Positions 17,022-25,702 of a stretch of DNA of 64,000 nucleotides are shown here, one piece after another (the stretch's first letter is position 1; the number at the start of each line of letters is the position of its first letter). Source of the stretch: Pseudoalteromonas arabiensis (lineage in GTDB: Bacteria; Pseudomonadota; Gammaproteobacteria; Enterobacterales; Alteromonadaceae); contig NZ_LRUF01000021.1 of the NCBI RefSeq assembly GCF_001550155.1, positions 328,630-392,629 on the forward strand. The letters are read 5' to 3'. The position numbers were made by a program, and so were the translations under genes. Under the pieces are notes generated by a model. The model searched no databases, was not told the origin of the DNA, and was given only the letters and a program-made list of their open reading frames with translations.

Positions 17022-17948
17022 TTACAGAGCGCTTTCTAGCTCTGGTAACACATCAAATAAATCAGCAACTAAACCGTAGTCAGCGACTTGGAAAATTGGC
17101 GCATCAGGGTCTTTATTAATGGCAACAATCACTTTTGAGTCTTTCATACCCGCTAAGTGTTGAATTGCACCACTGATACCCACAGCAATATACAAATCTG
17201 GGGCAACAATTTTACCCGTTTGACCGACTTGCATATCATTTGGTACAAAGCCCGCATCAACAGCAGCACGTGAAGCACCAATGGCTGCGCCAAGTTTGTC
17301 GGCAATGCCATTTAATAGTGCAAAATTTTCACCATTTTGCATACCGCGACCACCTGAAATAACTACAGGTGCAGCTGTCAGCTCTGGACGCTCTGATTCA
17401 GTTTGTTCTTCTGATACAAACTCACTCAAACCAACTGAACCTTTACCCGTAACACTTGTTACAGACACTGGTGCTTGCTCTGATGCAACATCAAAGCTAC
17501 TGGCACGCACGGTAATCACCTTTTTGCTATCAAGTGATTTAACTGTCGCAATCGCATTACCCGCATAAATAGGACGCTTAAAGGTATCTGCATCAATTAC
17601 GTCAATGATTTCTGAGATTTGTGCAACATCTAAAAGTGCTGCAACACGTGGCATAAAGTTTTTACCCGTTGTTGTTGCGCTTGCGACAATGTGTGAATAG
17701 TTATCTGCTAAAGATAAAACCAGATCCGCTAAGTTTTCAGCTAGCTGATGAGCATAAGAGGCATCATCGGCAATCAGTACATTACTTACCCCTGCAATTG
17801 ATGCTGCTTGCTCACTTATAGCAGATAAGTTTTCCCCTGCTAGTAATAAATCTACATCAAAGCCTAATTTAACAGCAGCAGTAATCGTTTTATTGGTTTC
17901 AGGCTTTAGAACACCTTTGTCGTGTTCGGCTATCACTAATGTTTTCAT
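17022..17948 (-). CDS. etfA: Electron transfer flavoprotein alpha subunit
   Basis: 308 aa; large ETF subunit binding FAD and passing electrons from acyl-CoA and related dehydrogenases to ETF-QO. The N-terminal ETF domain is followed by the FAD-binding domain with VISGGRGMQNGENF, GASRAAVDAGFVPNDMQVGQTGK and YIAVGISGAIQHLAGM, the EtfA signature. Its ATG directly follows the etfB stop codon, so the two form an operon. Confidence 0.97.
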   Translation of the reverse strand: MKTLVIAEHDKGVLKPETNKTITAAVKLGFDVDLLLAGENLSAISEQAASIAGVSNVLIADDASYAHQLAENLADLVLSLADNYSHIVASATTTGKNFMPRVAALLDVAQISEIIDVIDADTFKRPIYAGNAIATVKSLDSKKVITVRASSFDVASEQAPVSVTSVTGKGSVGLSEFVSEEQTESERPELTAAPVVISGGRGMQNGENFALLNGIADKLGAAIGASRAAVDAGFVPNDMQVGQTGKIVAPDLYIAVGISGAIQHLAGMKDSKVIVAINKDPDAPIFQVADYGLVADLFDVLPELESAL

Positions 17949-18698
17949 TTAGATCACCTTCGCTTCTGTTTTTAACTTTTCAACCAATGTCGCAACATCT
18001 TCTACGATAATGCCGCCGCTGCGTTTTTCTGGCTCGTTTACTTCAACCAGCTGCACGCGAGGTGCAAGGTCTACACCAAGGCTATCAGCAGCAATTACAT
18101 CAAGTTGTTTACGCTTTGCTTTCATGATGTTTGGTAATGAAGCATAACGGGGTTCATTTAAACGTAAGTCTGTCGTTACAATAGCAGGTAGTTTAAGAGC
18201 AACAGTTTGTAAGCCGCCATCTACTTCACGCGTTACATTAACTGTACCTGCTTGTATATCGACTTTAGATGCAAAGGTGCCTTGGCCACGACCTGTTAGA
18301 GCAGCAAGCATTTGACCGGTTTGATTGTTGTCAGAGTCAATCGATTGCTTACCTAAAATTACCAATTCAGGTGATTCTTGCTCTACAATCTTGCTCAGTA
18401 ATTTAGCAACATGTAAAGACTCAAGCTTTTCTTCTGTTTCAATATGAATGGCTTTATCGGCACCCAGTGCTAAGGCCGTACGTAATTGCTCTTGAGATGA
18501 TTTATTACCAATAGTCACAGCAACAACCTCTGTGGCCATCCCTGCTTCTTTTAAACGAATAGCTTCTTCAATTGCAATTTCACAAAACGGGTTCATCGCC
18601 ATTTTTACATTAGCTAGATCAACATCCGTTTTGTCAGCTTTAACGCGTGCTTTGACGTTGTAGTCAATTACTCTTTTAATTGGAACAAGGACTTTCAT
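17949..18698 (-). CDS. etfB: Electron transfer flavoprotein beta subunit
   Basis: 249 aa; partner of EtfA, binding [18 protein letters not shown] at the N-terminus, [17 protein letters not shown] and the signature [35 protein letters not shown] are typical of EtfB. GGAG lies 6 nt before the ATG. First gene of etfBA, divergent from ETF-QO; a LiuR-like palindrome sits 30 bp upstream of its start. Confidence 0.97.
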   Translation of the reverse strand: MKVLVPIKRVIDYNVKARVKADKTDVDLANVKMAMNPFCEIAIEEAIRLKEAGMATEVVAVTIGNKSSQEQLRTALALGADKAIHIETEEKLESLHVAKLLSKIVEQESPELVILGKQSIDSDNNQTGQMLAALTGRGQGTFASKVDIQAGTVNVTREVDGGLQTVALKLPAIVTTDLRLNEPRYASLPNIMKAKRKQLDVIAADSLGVDLAPRVQLVEVNEPEKRSGGIIVEDVATLVEKLKTEAKVI

Positions 18699-18727
18699 CG
18701 TGACTCCATCAATTGTGTGTTCTCGAA

Positions 18728-18745
18728 GTTGACCTAGACGTCAAC
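18728..18745. promoter_or_regulatory. LiuR-like operator, etfB side
   Basis: GTTGACCTAGACGTCAAC, an 18-bp palindrome with one mismatch, 30 bp upstream of etfB. It is nearly identical to the perfect copy at 18777-18794. The motif type resembles LiuR sites described in Proteobacteria for branched-chain amino acid and ETF genes; which regulator binds here is inference. Confidence 0.6.
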
Positions 18746-18776
18746 TTATTTATTTTATGAATTCAGACTACTTCCT

Positions 18777-18794
18777 GTTGACGTAAACGTCAAC
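18777..18794. promoter_or_regulatory. LiuR-like operator, ETF-QO side
   Basis: GTTGACGTAAACGTCAAC is a palindrome with perfect 8-bp arms around a 2-bp centre, in the 193-bp gap between divergent etfB and ETF-QO. Its core ACGTNAACGT recurs upstream of bkd at 38718-38731, as expected if one regulator controls both loci. Confidence 0.65.
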
Positions 18795-18891
18795 CTAAAA
18801 TAACCTTAAAGTATTCACAGCCTGTAACGTTTCATTTGCAAGTATGAAATAAGGTTCTTTACAGCAGGTCCGTCACCGAGAAGAGGTTTAT

Positions 18892-20538
18892 ATGGTCGAA
18901 CGCGAAGTCATGGAATTTGATGTAGTCATCGTAGGCGCAGGCCCAGCAGGTTTATCAACTGCGATTAGATTGGCTCAACAAGCACAAGAAAAACAACAAG
19001 AATTAATGATCTGTGTGGTAGAAAAAGGCTCTGAGGTGGGCGCGCACATTTTATCCGGTGCGGTTTTTGAAACCAAAGCATTGGATGAATTACTACCCGA
19101 TTGGCAGTCATTAGGTGCTCCAATTACCACTAAAGTAACGCAAGATGATATTTACTGGTTCAATAATAGTGAAAAAGCCACCAGCATCCCCCACTTTGCT
19201 AGCCCTAAAACATTCCATAACGAAGGCAATTACATTGTTTCTATGGGTAATGTGTGCCGCTTTTTAGCTGAGCAAGCGGAAAACTTAGGGGTAGAAATCT
19301 TCCCTGGCTTTAGTGCGCACTCTTTAATTATAGAAGACGAGACCGTAAAAGGTATTATCACCGGCGATATGGGTCTCGATAAAGACGGCAATGAAAAAGA
19401 TGGATACATGCCAGGTATGGAACTTAGAGCCAAATACACCGTATTTGCTGAAGGCTGCCGAGGTCATTTAGGTAAACAGCTAATTAAACACTTTGCCCTT
19501 GATAAAGATGCGTCACCCCAGCATTACGGTTTAGGTTTCAAAGAAATTTGGCAAATCGACCCGAGTAAACATAAAGAAGGCACAGTAGTACATGGTACAG
19601 GCTGGCCGTTAACCGGTGATACCAGTGGCGGTGCGTTTATGTATCACAGTGAAAACAATCAAGTAGTTGTAGGTTTAATAGTGGATCTTAATTACTCAAA
19701 CCCACATTTAAGCCCGTTTGATGAATTCCAGCGTATGAAGCATCACCCTGTCTTTAAAGATGTTTTAGAAGGCGGTGAACGTATAGCCTATGGTGCAAGA
19801 GCCATCGCTAAAGGCGGCCTACGCTCTTTACCAAAAATGCATTTCCCAGGTGGTTTACTTGTTGGTTGTGATGCTGGCACATTGAACTTTGCTAAGATCA
19901 AAGGTAACCATACTGCAATGAAATCAGGTATGGTTGCTGCTGATGTAATCGTAGCAGCTCTTAGCGACGGTAAAGAAAATGCCGATTTAGCTGAATATAA
20001 AACGGCCTTTGAACAAAGCTGGGCGTATAAAGAGCTTTACCAATCGCGTAACTTTGGCCCTGTAATGCATAAACTGGGTAAGTTCTTAGGGGGCGCTTAT
20101 AACACACTCGATCAAAATCTATTTGGTGGCAGCTTACCGTTTAACTTTGAAGACAACATACCAGATCATGCCACCTTAGTTGCTGCTGATCAGGCCGAAA
20201 AGATCGACTACCCGAAAGCAGACGGCAAGCTTAGCTTCGATAAACTTTCATCGGTGTTTTTATCAAATACCAACCATGAAGAATCGCAGCCTTGTCACTT
20301 AAAACTTAAAAATAATAGCATTCCCATTAAAGTGAATTTAGTTAAGTTTGATGAGCCAGCACAACGCTACTGCCCTGCTGGCGTTTACGAAGTACAAGAT
20401 GTCGAAGGTGAGAAAGAGTTTGTGATCAACTCACAAAACTGTGTGCACTGTAAAACATGTGACATAAAAGACCCAAGCCAAAACATTACATGGGTAACAC
20501 CTGAAGGGGCTGGCGGACCAAACTACCCTAATATGTAA
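18892..20538 (+). CDS. Electron transfer flavoprotein-ubiquinone oxidoreductase
   Basis: 548 aa; membrane-associated FAD and 4Fe-4S enzyme passing electrons from ETF to ubiquinone. The N-terminal Rossmann motif VVIVGAGPAGLSTAIRLA is at about 10-27; GSEVGAHILSGAV is typical of ETF-QO; the C-terminal ferredoxin-like domain has CPAGVY and CVHCKTCDIKDPSQNI, supplying the four cluster cysteines. AGAGG is 6 nt before the ATG at 18892. Divergent from etfBA and probably co-regulated with it. Confidence 0.97.
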   Translation: MVEREVMEFDVVIVGAGPAGLSTAIRLAQQAQEKQQELMICVVEKGSEVGAHILSGAVFETKALDELLPDWQSLGAPITTKVTQDDIYWFNNSEKATSIPHFASPKTFHNEGNYIVSMGNVCRFLAEQAENLGVEIFPGFSAHSLIIEDETVKGIITGDMGLDKDGNEKDGYMPGMELRAKYTVFAEGCRGHLGKQLIKHFALDKDASPQHYGLGFKEIWQIDPSKHKEGTVVHGTGWPLTGDTSGGAFMYHSENNQVVVGLIVDLNYSNPHLSPFDEFQRMKHHPVFKDVLEGGERIAYGARAIAKGGLRSLPKMHFPGGLLVGCDAGTLNFAKIKGNHTAMKSGMVAADVIVAALSDGKENADLAEYKTAFEQSWAYKELYQSRNFGPVMHKLGKFLGGAYNTLDQNLFGGSLPFNFEDNIPDHATLVAADQAEKIDYPKADGKLSFDKLSSVFLSNTNHEESQPCHLKLKNNSIPIKVNLVKFDEPAQRYCPAGVYEVQDVEGEKEFVINSQNCVHCKTCDIKDPSQNITWVTPEGAGGPNYPNM

Positions 20539-20579
20539 TAACGCACGTTACTCATTTAATTAAAATTTATCCTAAATTG

Positions 20580-20601
20580 CAGGGGCTTCGGCCCCTTTTT
20601 T
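20580..20601 (+). terminator. ETF-QO terminator
   Basis: AGGGGC, a TTCG tetraloop and GCCCCT followed by T's, 42 bp after the stop codon. Confidence 0.85.
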
Positions 20602-20643
20602 AGGCTATGCTGAAATTGTCGTGTTTAAAATAGTGAGTAAAGT

Positions 20644-21108
20644 ATGCCGTCTTCAAGTGTAACCTTTCGTTTTTTAGCTGAACCTACCGATGTAAATTTT
20701 GGCGGTAAGGTTCATGGTGGTGTGGTCATGAAGTGGATTGACCAAGCTGGTTATGCCTGTGCTGCAGGTTGGAGCGGTCATTACTGTGTTACCGTCTCTG
20801 TTGCGGGTGTAAAGTTTCAGCGCCCTATTTTGGTTGGCCAAATTGTCGAAGTGAAAGCCAGTATCGCCCATACGGGTAAAACCAGTATGCAAATCTTTAT
20901 TCAAGTACGCTGCGGCGACCCAAAAACACAAAACCTCGTTGAAACCAATCATTGTGTAATTAGTTTTATTGCCATGGATGAAGCTGGTTATCCTATTGAA
21001 GTCCCCTCTTACACAGCAGTTACTGATGAGGAAAAGAAAATAGAAAACTATGCGATAAAAATGAAAGAAATAGCCATAGAAACAGAAACATTACTACAAA
21101 AAGCATAA
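20644..21108 (+). CDS. Acyl-CoA thioesterase (hotdog fold, YciA/BFIT type)
   Basis: 154 aa; hydrolyses acyl-CoA to free acid and CoA. The hotdog core is clear: FGGKVHGGVVMKWIDQAGYACA with the conserved Gly-rich turn and Asp of the central helix, then VTVSVAGVKFQRPILVGQIVEVKASI and a C-terminal tail of about 25 residues beyond the fold. The neighbourhood of ETF genes agrees with a role in acyl-CoA handling, though it is a separate unit behind a terminator. Confidence 0.88.
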   Translation: MPSSSVTFRFLAEPTDVNFGGKVHGGVVMKWIDQAGYACAAGWSGHYCVTVSVAGVKFQRPILVGQIVEVKASIAHTGKTSMQIFIQVRCGDPKTQNLVETNHCVISFIAMDEAGYPIEVPSYTAVTDEEKKIENYAIKMKEIAIETETLLQKA

Positions 21109-21235
21109 CATGGCTTTGCTTTGCATTATTATACTGCACCTAGTAACTTCTACAGGGCACCCTGAAATTGTTACGAGCGCCAAACTGAATGCTTGATTAT
21201 AGTTTCGACAAACTGCACAAAATTTCATTTATTCG

Positions 21236-21259
21236 GGCCTAAAAACAGTGATTTAGGCC
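21236..21259. repeat. 8-bp inverted repeat upstream of OMP gene
   Basis: GGCCTAAA and TTTAGGCC around 8 nt, about 87 bp before the OMP start, in a 237-bp gap. It could be an operator or a leader hairpin; no T-tract follows. Confidence 0.4.
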
Positions 21260-21345
21260 TCATTTACAGTATGGCACGGTCACTGCAATACTCCTTGGGA
21301 ATGAAGCGAAACATTCGTTTATTTATTTTATAAAGGAGCTATTAA

Positions 21346-21918
21346 ATGATTAAAGCAATCTCAATTTCTGCAATTTCTCTAGCACTACTTGGTTTCAACA
21401 ATGCTGCACATGCAGATATTACCGAGATGGATTCACCACGTATTTATACAGGTATTGGTTACGGCCAATATTCATTTGAGTTTGAAGACAGTGAAAATGA
21501 CACTGACTTTGATGATGATGCACAAATGTTAAAAGGTTACGTTGGTACTCAATTTAATAAATACTTAAGCCTTGAGCTTGCATACCAAAACTTCGATGAA
21601 GCGAGTGATATCGATTCAAAAGTTGAGCTTGACGGTATCTCACTAGCTGCGCGTTTAGCAGCACCAATCACTGACAGCTTTTCTGTTTACGCAAAAGGCG
21701 GTTGGCTTGAATGGGATGCAGAAGTAGAACAAGACTTAGGTGAGCTTGGTAGCATTAGCGCTGACACTGATGGTGGCGATGTATTCTATGGTGCAGGTAT
21801 TGAGTATGCTTTCACAACAAACATGCAAGTACGTTTAGAGTATGAACGTTACGAATTAGAAGATGATATTGACCCTGATATGGATGTGGCTTCGGTATCA
21901 TTCCAATACATGTTCTAA
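21346..21918 (+). CDS. Outer membrane beta-barrel protein (OmpA-barrel/OmpX-like)
   Basis: 190 aa. A signal peptide ends near HADITEM (about residue 23). The mature part is an eight-strand-type barrel: alternating strands such as RIYTGIGYGQYSFEF, GYVGTQFNKYLSLELAYQNF, GISLAARLAAPITDSFSVYAKGGW and MQVRLEYERYELE, ending in VSFQYMF with the terminal Phe recognised by the BAM machinery. Loops are strongly acidic (EDSENDTDFDDD), suggesting surface cation binding, but this is inference. An AAGGAG precedes the ATG; a terminator follows. Confidence 0.88.
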   Translation: MIKAISISAISLALLGFNNAAHADITEMDSPRIYTGIGYGQYSFEFEDSENDTDFDDDAQMLKGYVGTQFNKYLSLELAYQNFDEASDIDSKVELDGISLAARLAAPITDSFSVYAKGGWLEWDAEVEQDLGELGSISADTDGGDVFYGAGIEYAFTTNMQVRLEYERYELEDDIDPDMDVASVSFQYMF

Positions 21919-21941
21919 TTTAGACTGACATGTCTAATTTT

Positions 21942-21970
21942 AAAAAAGGCAGTCTCGACTGCCTTTTTTT
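21942..21970 (+). terminator. OMP gene terminator
   Basis: A 12-bp stem (AAAAAAGGCAGT, loop CTCG, complement) ending in seven T's. Confidence 0.88.
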
Positions 21971-22017
21971 GTGTTTGCATGTAAAATGTCGGCAGATTTC
22001 CTTAAGTTTAATACACA

Positions 22018-22722
22018 ATGAGCGAATACCAACTAACTGCCGTCGGCCACATTCAATCTCCATACAAACAAAAGTTTGCAATACCTCGCCAACCTCGCTT
22101 GGTTCCTGAGGCTAAGGCAAAGCTGGTATTCAGTAGCGATTTCAATCGCGAAGAGTTTGTCCGTGGTCTCGATGAATTTAGCCATATTTGGTTATTATTT
22201 AGATTTCATGAAACCGCTGATAAAGGCTATTCAGCAATGGTGAGACCCCCTCGCCTTGGCGGAAATGAACGTAAAGGTGTATTTGCTACACGTGCGACTT
22301 TTCGCCCTAATGCCATTGGCATGAGTGCAGTAAAACTTGAGGGCATTGAATATAAAAATGGTCAGTTATGCTTATTGCTCTCAGGTATTGATTTACTTGA
22401 TGGCACACCGATTTTAGATATTAAGCCTTATTTGCCCTATTCAGATGCAATGACTGATGCGACCGCAGGTTTTGCCGATACCCGACCAGAAACAGATATG
22501 AGTGTTGAGTTTACTGATGAAGCACTGGCGTTTATCGAAAAACAAACTGAGCAACCAGAATTAAAAGCCTTTATTAGCAATGTATTAAAGCAAGACCCTC
22601 GCCCTGCTTATAAAAAGCAACGTGAGTCTGAACAAAGCTACGGCATGACCTTATATGATTTCAATATTAGGTGGCATGTTCGGGATAATCATAATACAGT
22701 GACCAGCATTGAAAAATGCTAA
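22018..22722 (+). CDS. trmO: tRNA (N6-threonylcarbamoyladenosine(37)-N6)-methyltransferase TrmO
   Basis: 234 aa (E. coli TrmO 235). SAM-dependent methylation of t6A37 in threonine tRNAs. The N-terminal TsaA-like barrel shows VGHIQSPYKQKFAIPRQPRLVP, IWLLFRFHE, PPRLGGNERKGVFATRATFRPNAIGMS and GIDLLDGTPILDIKPYLPY, all family hallmarks; the C-terminal domain has DPRPAYK. It immediately precedes proS, giving a translation-related neighbourhood. Confidence 0.95.
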   Translation: MSEYQLTAVGHIQSPYKQKFAIPRQPRLVPEAKAKLVFSSDFNREEFVRGLDEFSHIWLLFRFHETADKGYSAMVRPPRLGGNERKGVFATRATFRPNAIGMSAVKLEGIEYKNGQLCLLLSGIDLLDGTPILDIKPYLPYSDAMTDATAGFADTRPETDMSVEFTDEALAFIEKQTEQPELKAFISNVLKQDPRPAYKKQRESEQSYGMTLYDFNIRWHVRDNHNTVTSIEKC

Positions 22723-22794
22723 TTTTTTAACACTTTTTTTAAAACATATCGCTTTAGTGTCAGTGCGTCCACTGGTAAACTTAGCGACTTGTTA

Positions 22795-22815
22795 TTACTC
22801 AAACGTCTTGAGTAA
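22795..22815 (+). repeat. 8-bp hairpin in the proS leader
   Basis: TTACTCAA, loop ACGTC, TTGAGTAA, starting 54 bp before the proS ATG. No U-tract. It may be a leader hairpin; function unknown. Confidence 0.35.
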
Positions 22816-22848
22816 ACGATAATAATTTTAACACTACTTGGAATAGAG

Positions 22849-24573
22849 ATGCGTACCAGTCAATATATACTCGCAACACTTAAAGAAACTCCGTCTGATG
22901 CAGAAATTGTTTCTCATCAATTAATGCTACGAGCAGGCATGATCCGCCGCGTTGCGTCGGGTTTGTATACATGGTTGCCCTCTGGTTTACGCGTACTTAA
23001 AAAAGTAGAAAACATTGTACGTGAAGAAATGGATAAAGCAGGCGCTATCGAAATGTTAATGCCTATTATCCAACCAGCTGACCTTTGGGAAGAGTCAGGC
23101 CGTTGGGAGCAATTTGGTCCTGAATTATTACGCATTAACGACCGTCATAACCGCCCTTTTGCACTGGGTCCAACACACGAAGAAGTGATCACTGATTTTG
23201 TACGTAAAGAAGTAAGCTCTTATAAGCAATTACCATTGACTCTTTATCAAGTACAAACAAAAGTACGTGACGAGGTTCGCCCTCGTTTTGGTGTCATGCG
23301 TGCCCGTGAGTTTACGATGAAAGATGCTTACTCTTTTCATTTAAGCGATGAGTGTTTAGAGAAAACATACCAAGTAATGCACAAGGCATATTGCAATATC
23401 TTCGAGCGTCTAGGCCTTGATTACCGCCCTGTTATCGCGGATACCGGCTCTATCGGTGGTAGCGTATCGCATGAGTTCCATGTACTTGCAGAATCAGGAG
23501 AAGATGCAATCGCATTTAGTGATGCAAGTGATTACGCTGCAAATATCGAAAAAGCAGAAGCATTGGCACCGACTGAAGAGCGCCCAGCAGCAACTAAAGA
23601 GTTAAAAGCATTTCCAACGCCAGATGCAAAAACCATTGCAGAGCTTAAACAGCACTACGGTGTTAAACCTCATCGCGGCGTTAAAACACTTATCGTGTAT
23701 GGTGCTCCAGATGAAAACGAACAACGTGGTTTAGTGGCGCTTGTATTACGTGGCGACCATGAGTTGAACGAGTTGAAAGCTGAAAAGCACCCGCTTGTAG
23801 ACTCACCGCTTGAAATGGCAAAAGAAGAAGATATCGTTGCAGCGATTGGTGCAAAACCTGGCTCATTAGGCCCTGTCGGTCTTAAAATGCCAATTATTGT
23901 TGACCGTTCAGCTAATGTAATGGCTGATTTTGTTGCGGGTGCGAATAAAGACGACGAACACTACAGCGGCATTAACTGGGATCGTGACGTAGAAAGCTAT
24001 GAAGTGGCAGATATTCGTAACATCGTTGAAGGCGACCCAAGCCCTTGTGGTCAAGGGGCACTGCAAATTAAACGTGGTATTGAAGTAGGTCATATTTTCC
24101 AACTGGGTACTAAGTACTCAGAGGCAATGAAAGCAGGCGTTCTGAGTGAATCAGGTAAAAACCAAGTCATGACGATGGGTTGTTACGGTATTGGTGTTTC
24201 ACGAATCGTGGCTGCTGCCATTGAGCAAAACAACGACCAATACGGTATTAAATGGCCACAACCTATCGCACCATTTGATTTAGCAATCGTGCCTATGAAC
24301 ATGCATAAGTCTCATCGTATTCCTGATATTGCAGATAACCTTTACAAAGGTTTGAAAGAAGCTGGTTTAGATGTGTTATTTGATGACCGTAAAGAGCGCC
24401 CTGGTGTGATGTTCAACGATATGGAACTATTAGGTGTGCCTTTCACATTGGTGATTGGTGAACGTAATCTTGACGAAAATAAGGTTGAGCTTAAAAACCG
24501 TCATACCGGTGAAAAGCTAATGCTTGATTTAGATAGTGCCGCTTCCGAAATTGCCGCACTCGTTAAAGGCTAA
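22849..24573 (+). CDS. proS: Prolyl-tRNA synthetase
   Basis: 574 aa, bacterial-type class IIa ProRS. Order: N-terminal catalytic half with motif 1 and motif 2 ([31 protein letters not shown]), an inserted editing (INS) domain at about 225-405 that clears mischarged Ala-tRNA (GADKDD-type GANKDDEHY region), motif 3 ([12 protein letters not shown]) and the anticodon-binding domain. Length equals the E. coli enzyme within a few residues. Terminator follows. Confidence 0.98.
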   Translation: MRTSQYILATLKETPSDAEIVSHQLMLRAGMIRRVASGLYTWLPSGLRVLKKVENIVREEMDKAGAIEMLMPIIQPADLWEESGRWEQFGPELLRINDRHNRPFALGPTHEEVITDFVRKEVSSYKQLPLTLYQVQTKVRDEVRPRFGVMRAREFTMKDAYSFHLSDECLEKTYQVMHKAYCNIFERLGLDYRPVIADTGSIGGSVSHEFHVLAESGEDAIAFSDASDYAANIEKAEALAPTEERPAATKELKAFPTPDAKTIAELKQHYGVKPHRGVKTLIVYGAPDENEQRGLVALVLRGDHELNELKAEKHPLVDSPLEMAKEEDIVAAIGAKPGSLGPVGLKMPIIVDRSANVMADFVAGANKDDEHYSGINWDRDVESYEVADIRNIVEGDPSPCGQGALQIKRGIEVGHIFQLGTKYSEAMKAGVLSESGKNQVMTMGCYGIGVSRIVAAAIEQNNDQYGIKWPQPIAPFDLAIVPMNMHKSHRIPDIADNLYKGLKEAGLDVLFDDRKERPGVMFNDMELLGVPFTLVIGERNLDENKVELKNRHTGEKLMLDLDSAASEIAALVKG

Positions 24574-24596
24574 TTGAACCAACCTATACAAAATAG

Positions 24597-24620
24597 AAAA
24601 ACCGCTTCGGCGGTTTTTTT
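24597..24620 (+). terminator. proS terminator
   Basis: AACCGC, TTCG tetraloop, GCGGTT and a run of T's, about 25 bp after the stop codon. Confidence 0.88.
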
Positions 24621-24715
24621 GTTATTAGTATTTGTCATAGATGTTTCGCTAAAGCGTCTTTTAACTGTCATTGATTCTGCCTAGCATTTACTTTATTACA
24701 CCATGAGTAAATGCC

Positions 24716-25543
24716 ATGAATAACACCACTTGCAGTAGTAAAACCCACTATCCTGCCGTTTGGATTTCCGACGTTCACTTAGGTTATAAAGACTGCCAAG
24801 CGCAGTATTTATTGGATTTTTTGAATGCCATTGAATGCGACGTATTATACTTGGTCGGTGATATCGTCGATTTATGGTCCATGAAACGGCAATTTTTCTG
24901 GCATCCTAGCCATTATGATGTGTTAGCGCTTATTCAACAAAAAGCGAAAGATGGCACACGCGTCATCTATATACCGGGTAACCATGACGAAACGTTTCGC
25001 CAATATGCCGATGAGTCTTTATTTGGTATTGAAGTACATCAGCAATATATCCACACAACAAAAGCCAATAAACGTTTTTTACTTTTGCACGGCGATGATT
25101 TCGACTCAGCAACCCGTTACAACAAATTAATTAGTATTGCAGGTGATGCAGGATACGACTTACTGTTATTTTTAAATCGCTGGACTAATCGCATTCGTCG
25201 ATTATTCGGTGGGCATTACTGGTCGTTGGCGTCATGGATTAAAGCACGAGTACACAAAGCCCGCGCAGCAATTGATGCATTTGAAAAAGCGGCTATTCAT
25301 GAAGCAAAAAAGCAAGGCGTGGACGGTATTATATGTGGCCATATTCACCACCCAGCCGTTAAAGTAGTAGATGGGATTTTATATTGCAATGATGGCGACT
25401 GGATAGAAAACTGTACGGCTCTTGTAGAGAATGACTGTGGAAGAATTGAATTACTTCACTGGAGTGAAACACAAAAAGTAATTCACTCAGCAGACATCAG
25501 CAAGCTAATGCCAACCCCAGCCCATAATAAAGATGCCGCTTAG
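24716..25543 (+). CDS. UDP-2,3-diacylglucosamine diphosphatase-like metallophosphoesterase
   Basis: 275 aa calcineurin-like phosphoesterase. Metal-binding motifs appear in order: DVHLG, GDIVDLW, GNHDE, HGDDFD and GHIHHP. Together with the basic amphipathic central segment (NRWTNRIRRLFGGHYWSLASWIK) this matches the LpxH-related group that cleaves UDP-diacylglucosamine in lipid A synthesis, although many Alteromonadales carry a second, true LpxH elsewhere. So lipid A role is likely but not proven. Confidence 0.8.
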   Translation: MNNTTCSSKTHYPAVWISDVHLGYKDCQAQYLLDFLNAIECDVLYLVGDIVDLWSMKRQFFWHPSHYDVLALIQQKAKDGTRVIYIPGNHDETFRQYADESLFGIEVHQQYIHTTKANKRFLLLHGDDFDSATRYNKLISIAGDAGYDLLLFLNRWTNRIRRLFGGHYWSLASWIKARVHKARAAIDAFEKAAIHEAKKQGVDGIICGHIHHPAVKVVDGILYCNDGDWIENCTALVENDCGRIELLHWSETQKVIHSADISKLMPTPAHNKDAA

Positions 25544-25583
25544 CTAAACTGATATTTATACCGATTCGCTTAATTAAGTGGTC

Positions 25584-25695
25584 TATTTTGAGGCAATAAA
25601 TCCTCGTTGATAACAAAGCAAAAATTTCGTTATTTAGTTGTTCTAAATAAGAAATTTTTAACGCAGGTAGCGACAAGCTTTATCCCTCAAAATGA
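25584..25695. repeat. Hairpin-rich intergenic repeat element
   Basis: Outer imperfect inverted repeat (25584-25600 against 25678-25695, sharing TTTTGAGG / CCTCAAAA) encloses a long hairpin: arms 25620-25637 and 25643-25659, 17 pairs with one bulged G and a 5-nt TTGTT loop. It fills the gap between the LpxH-type gene and the convergent hybrid kinase, and I see no gene in it. The appearance is of a dispersed non-autonomous element; it occurs once in this window. Confidence 0.65.
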
Positions 25696-25702
25696 TGAAG
25701 TA

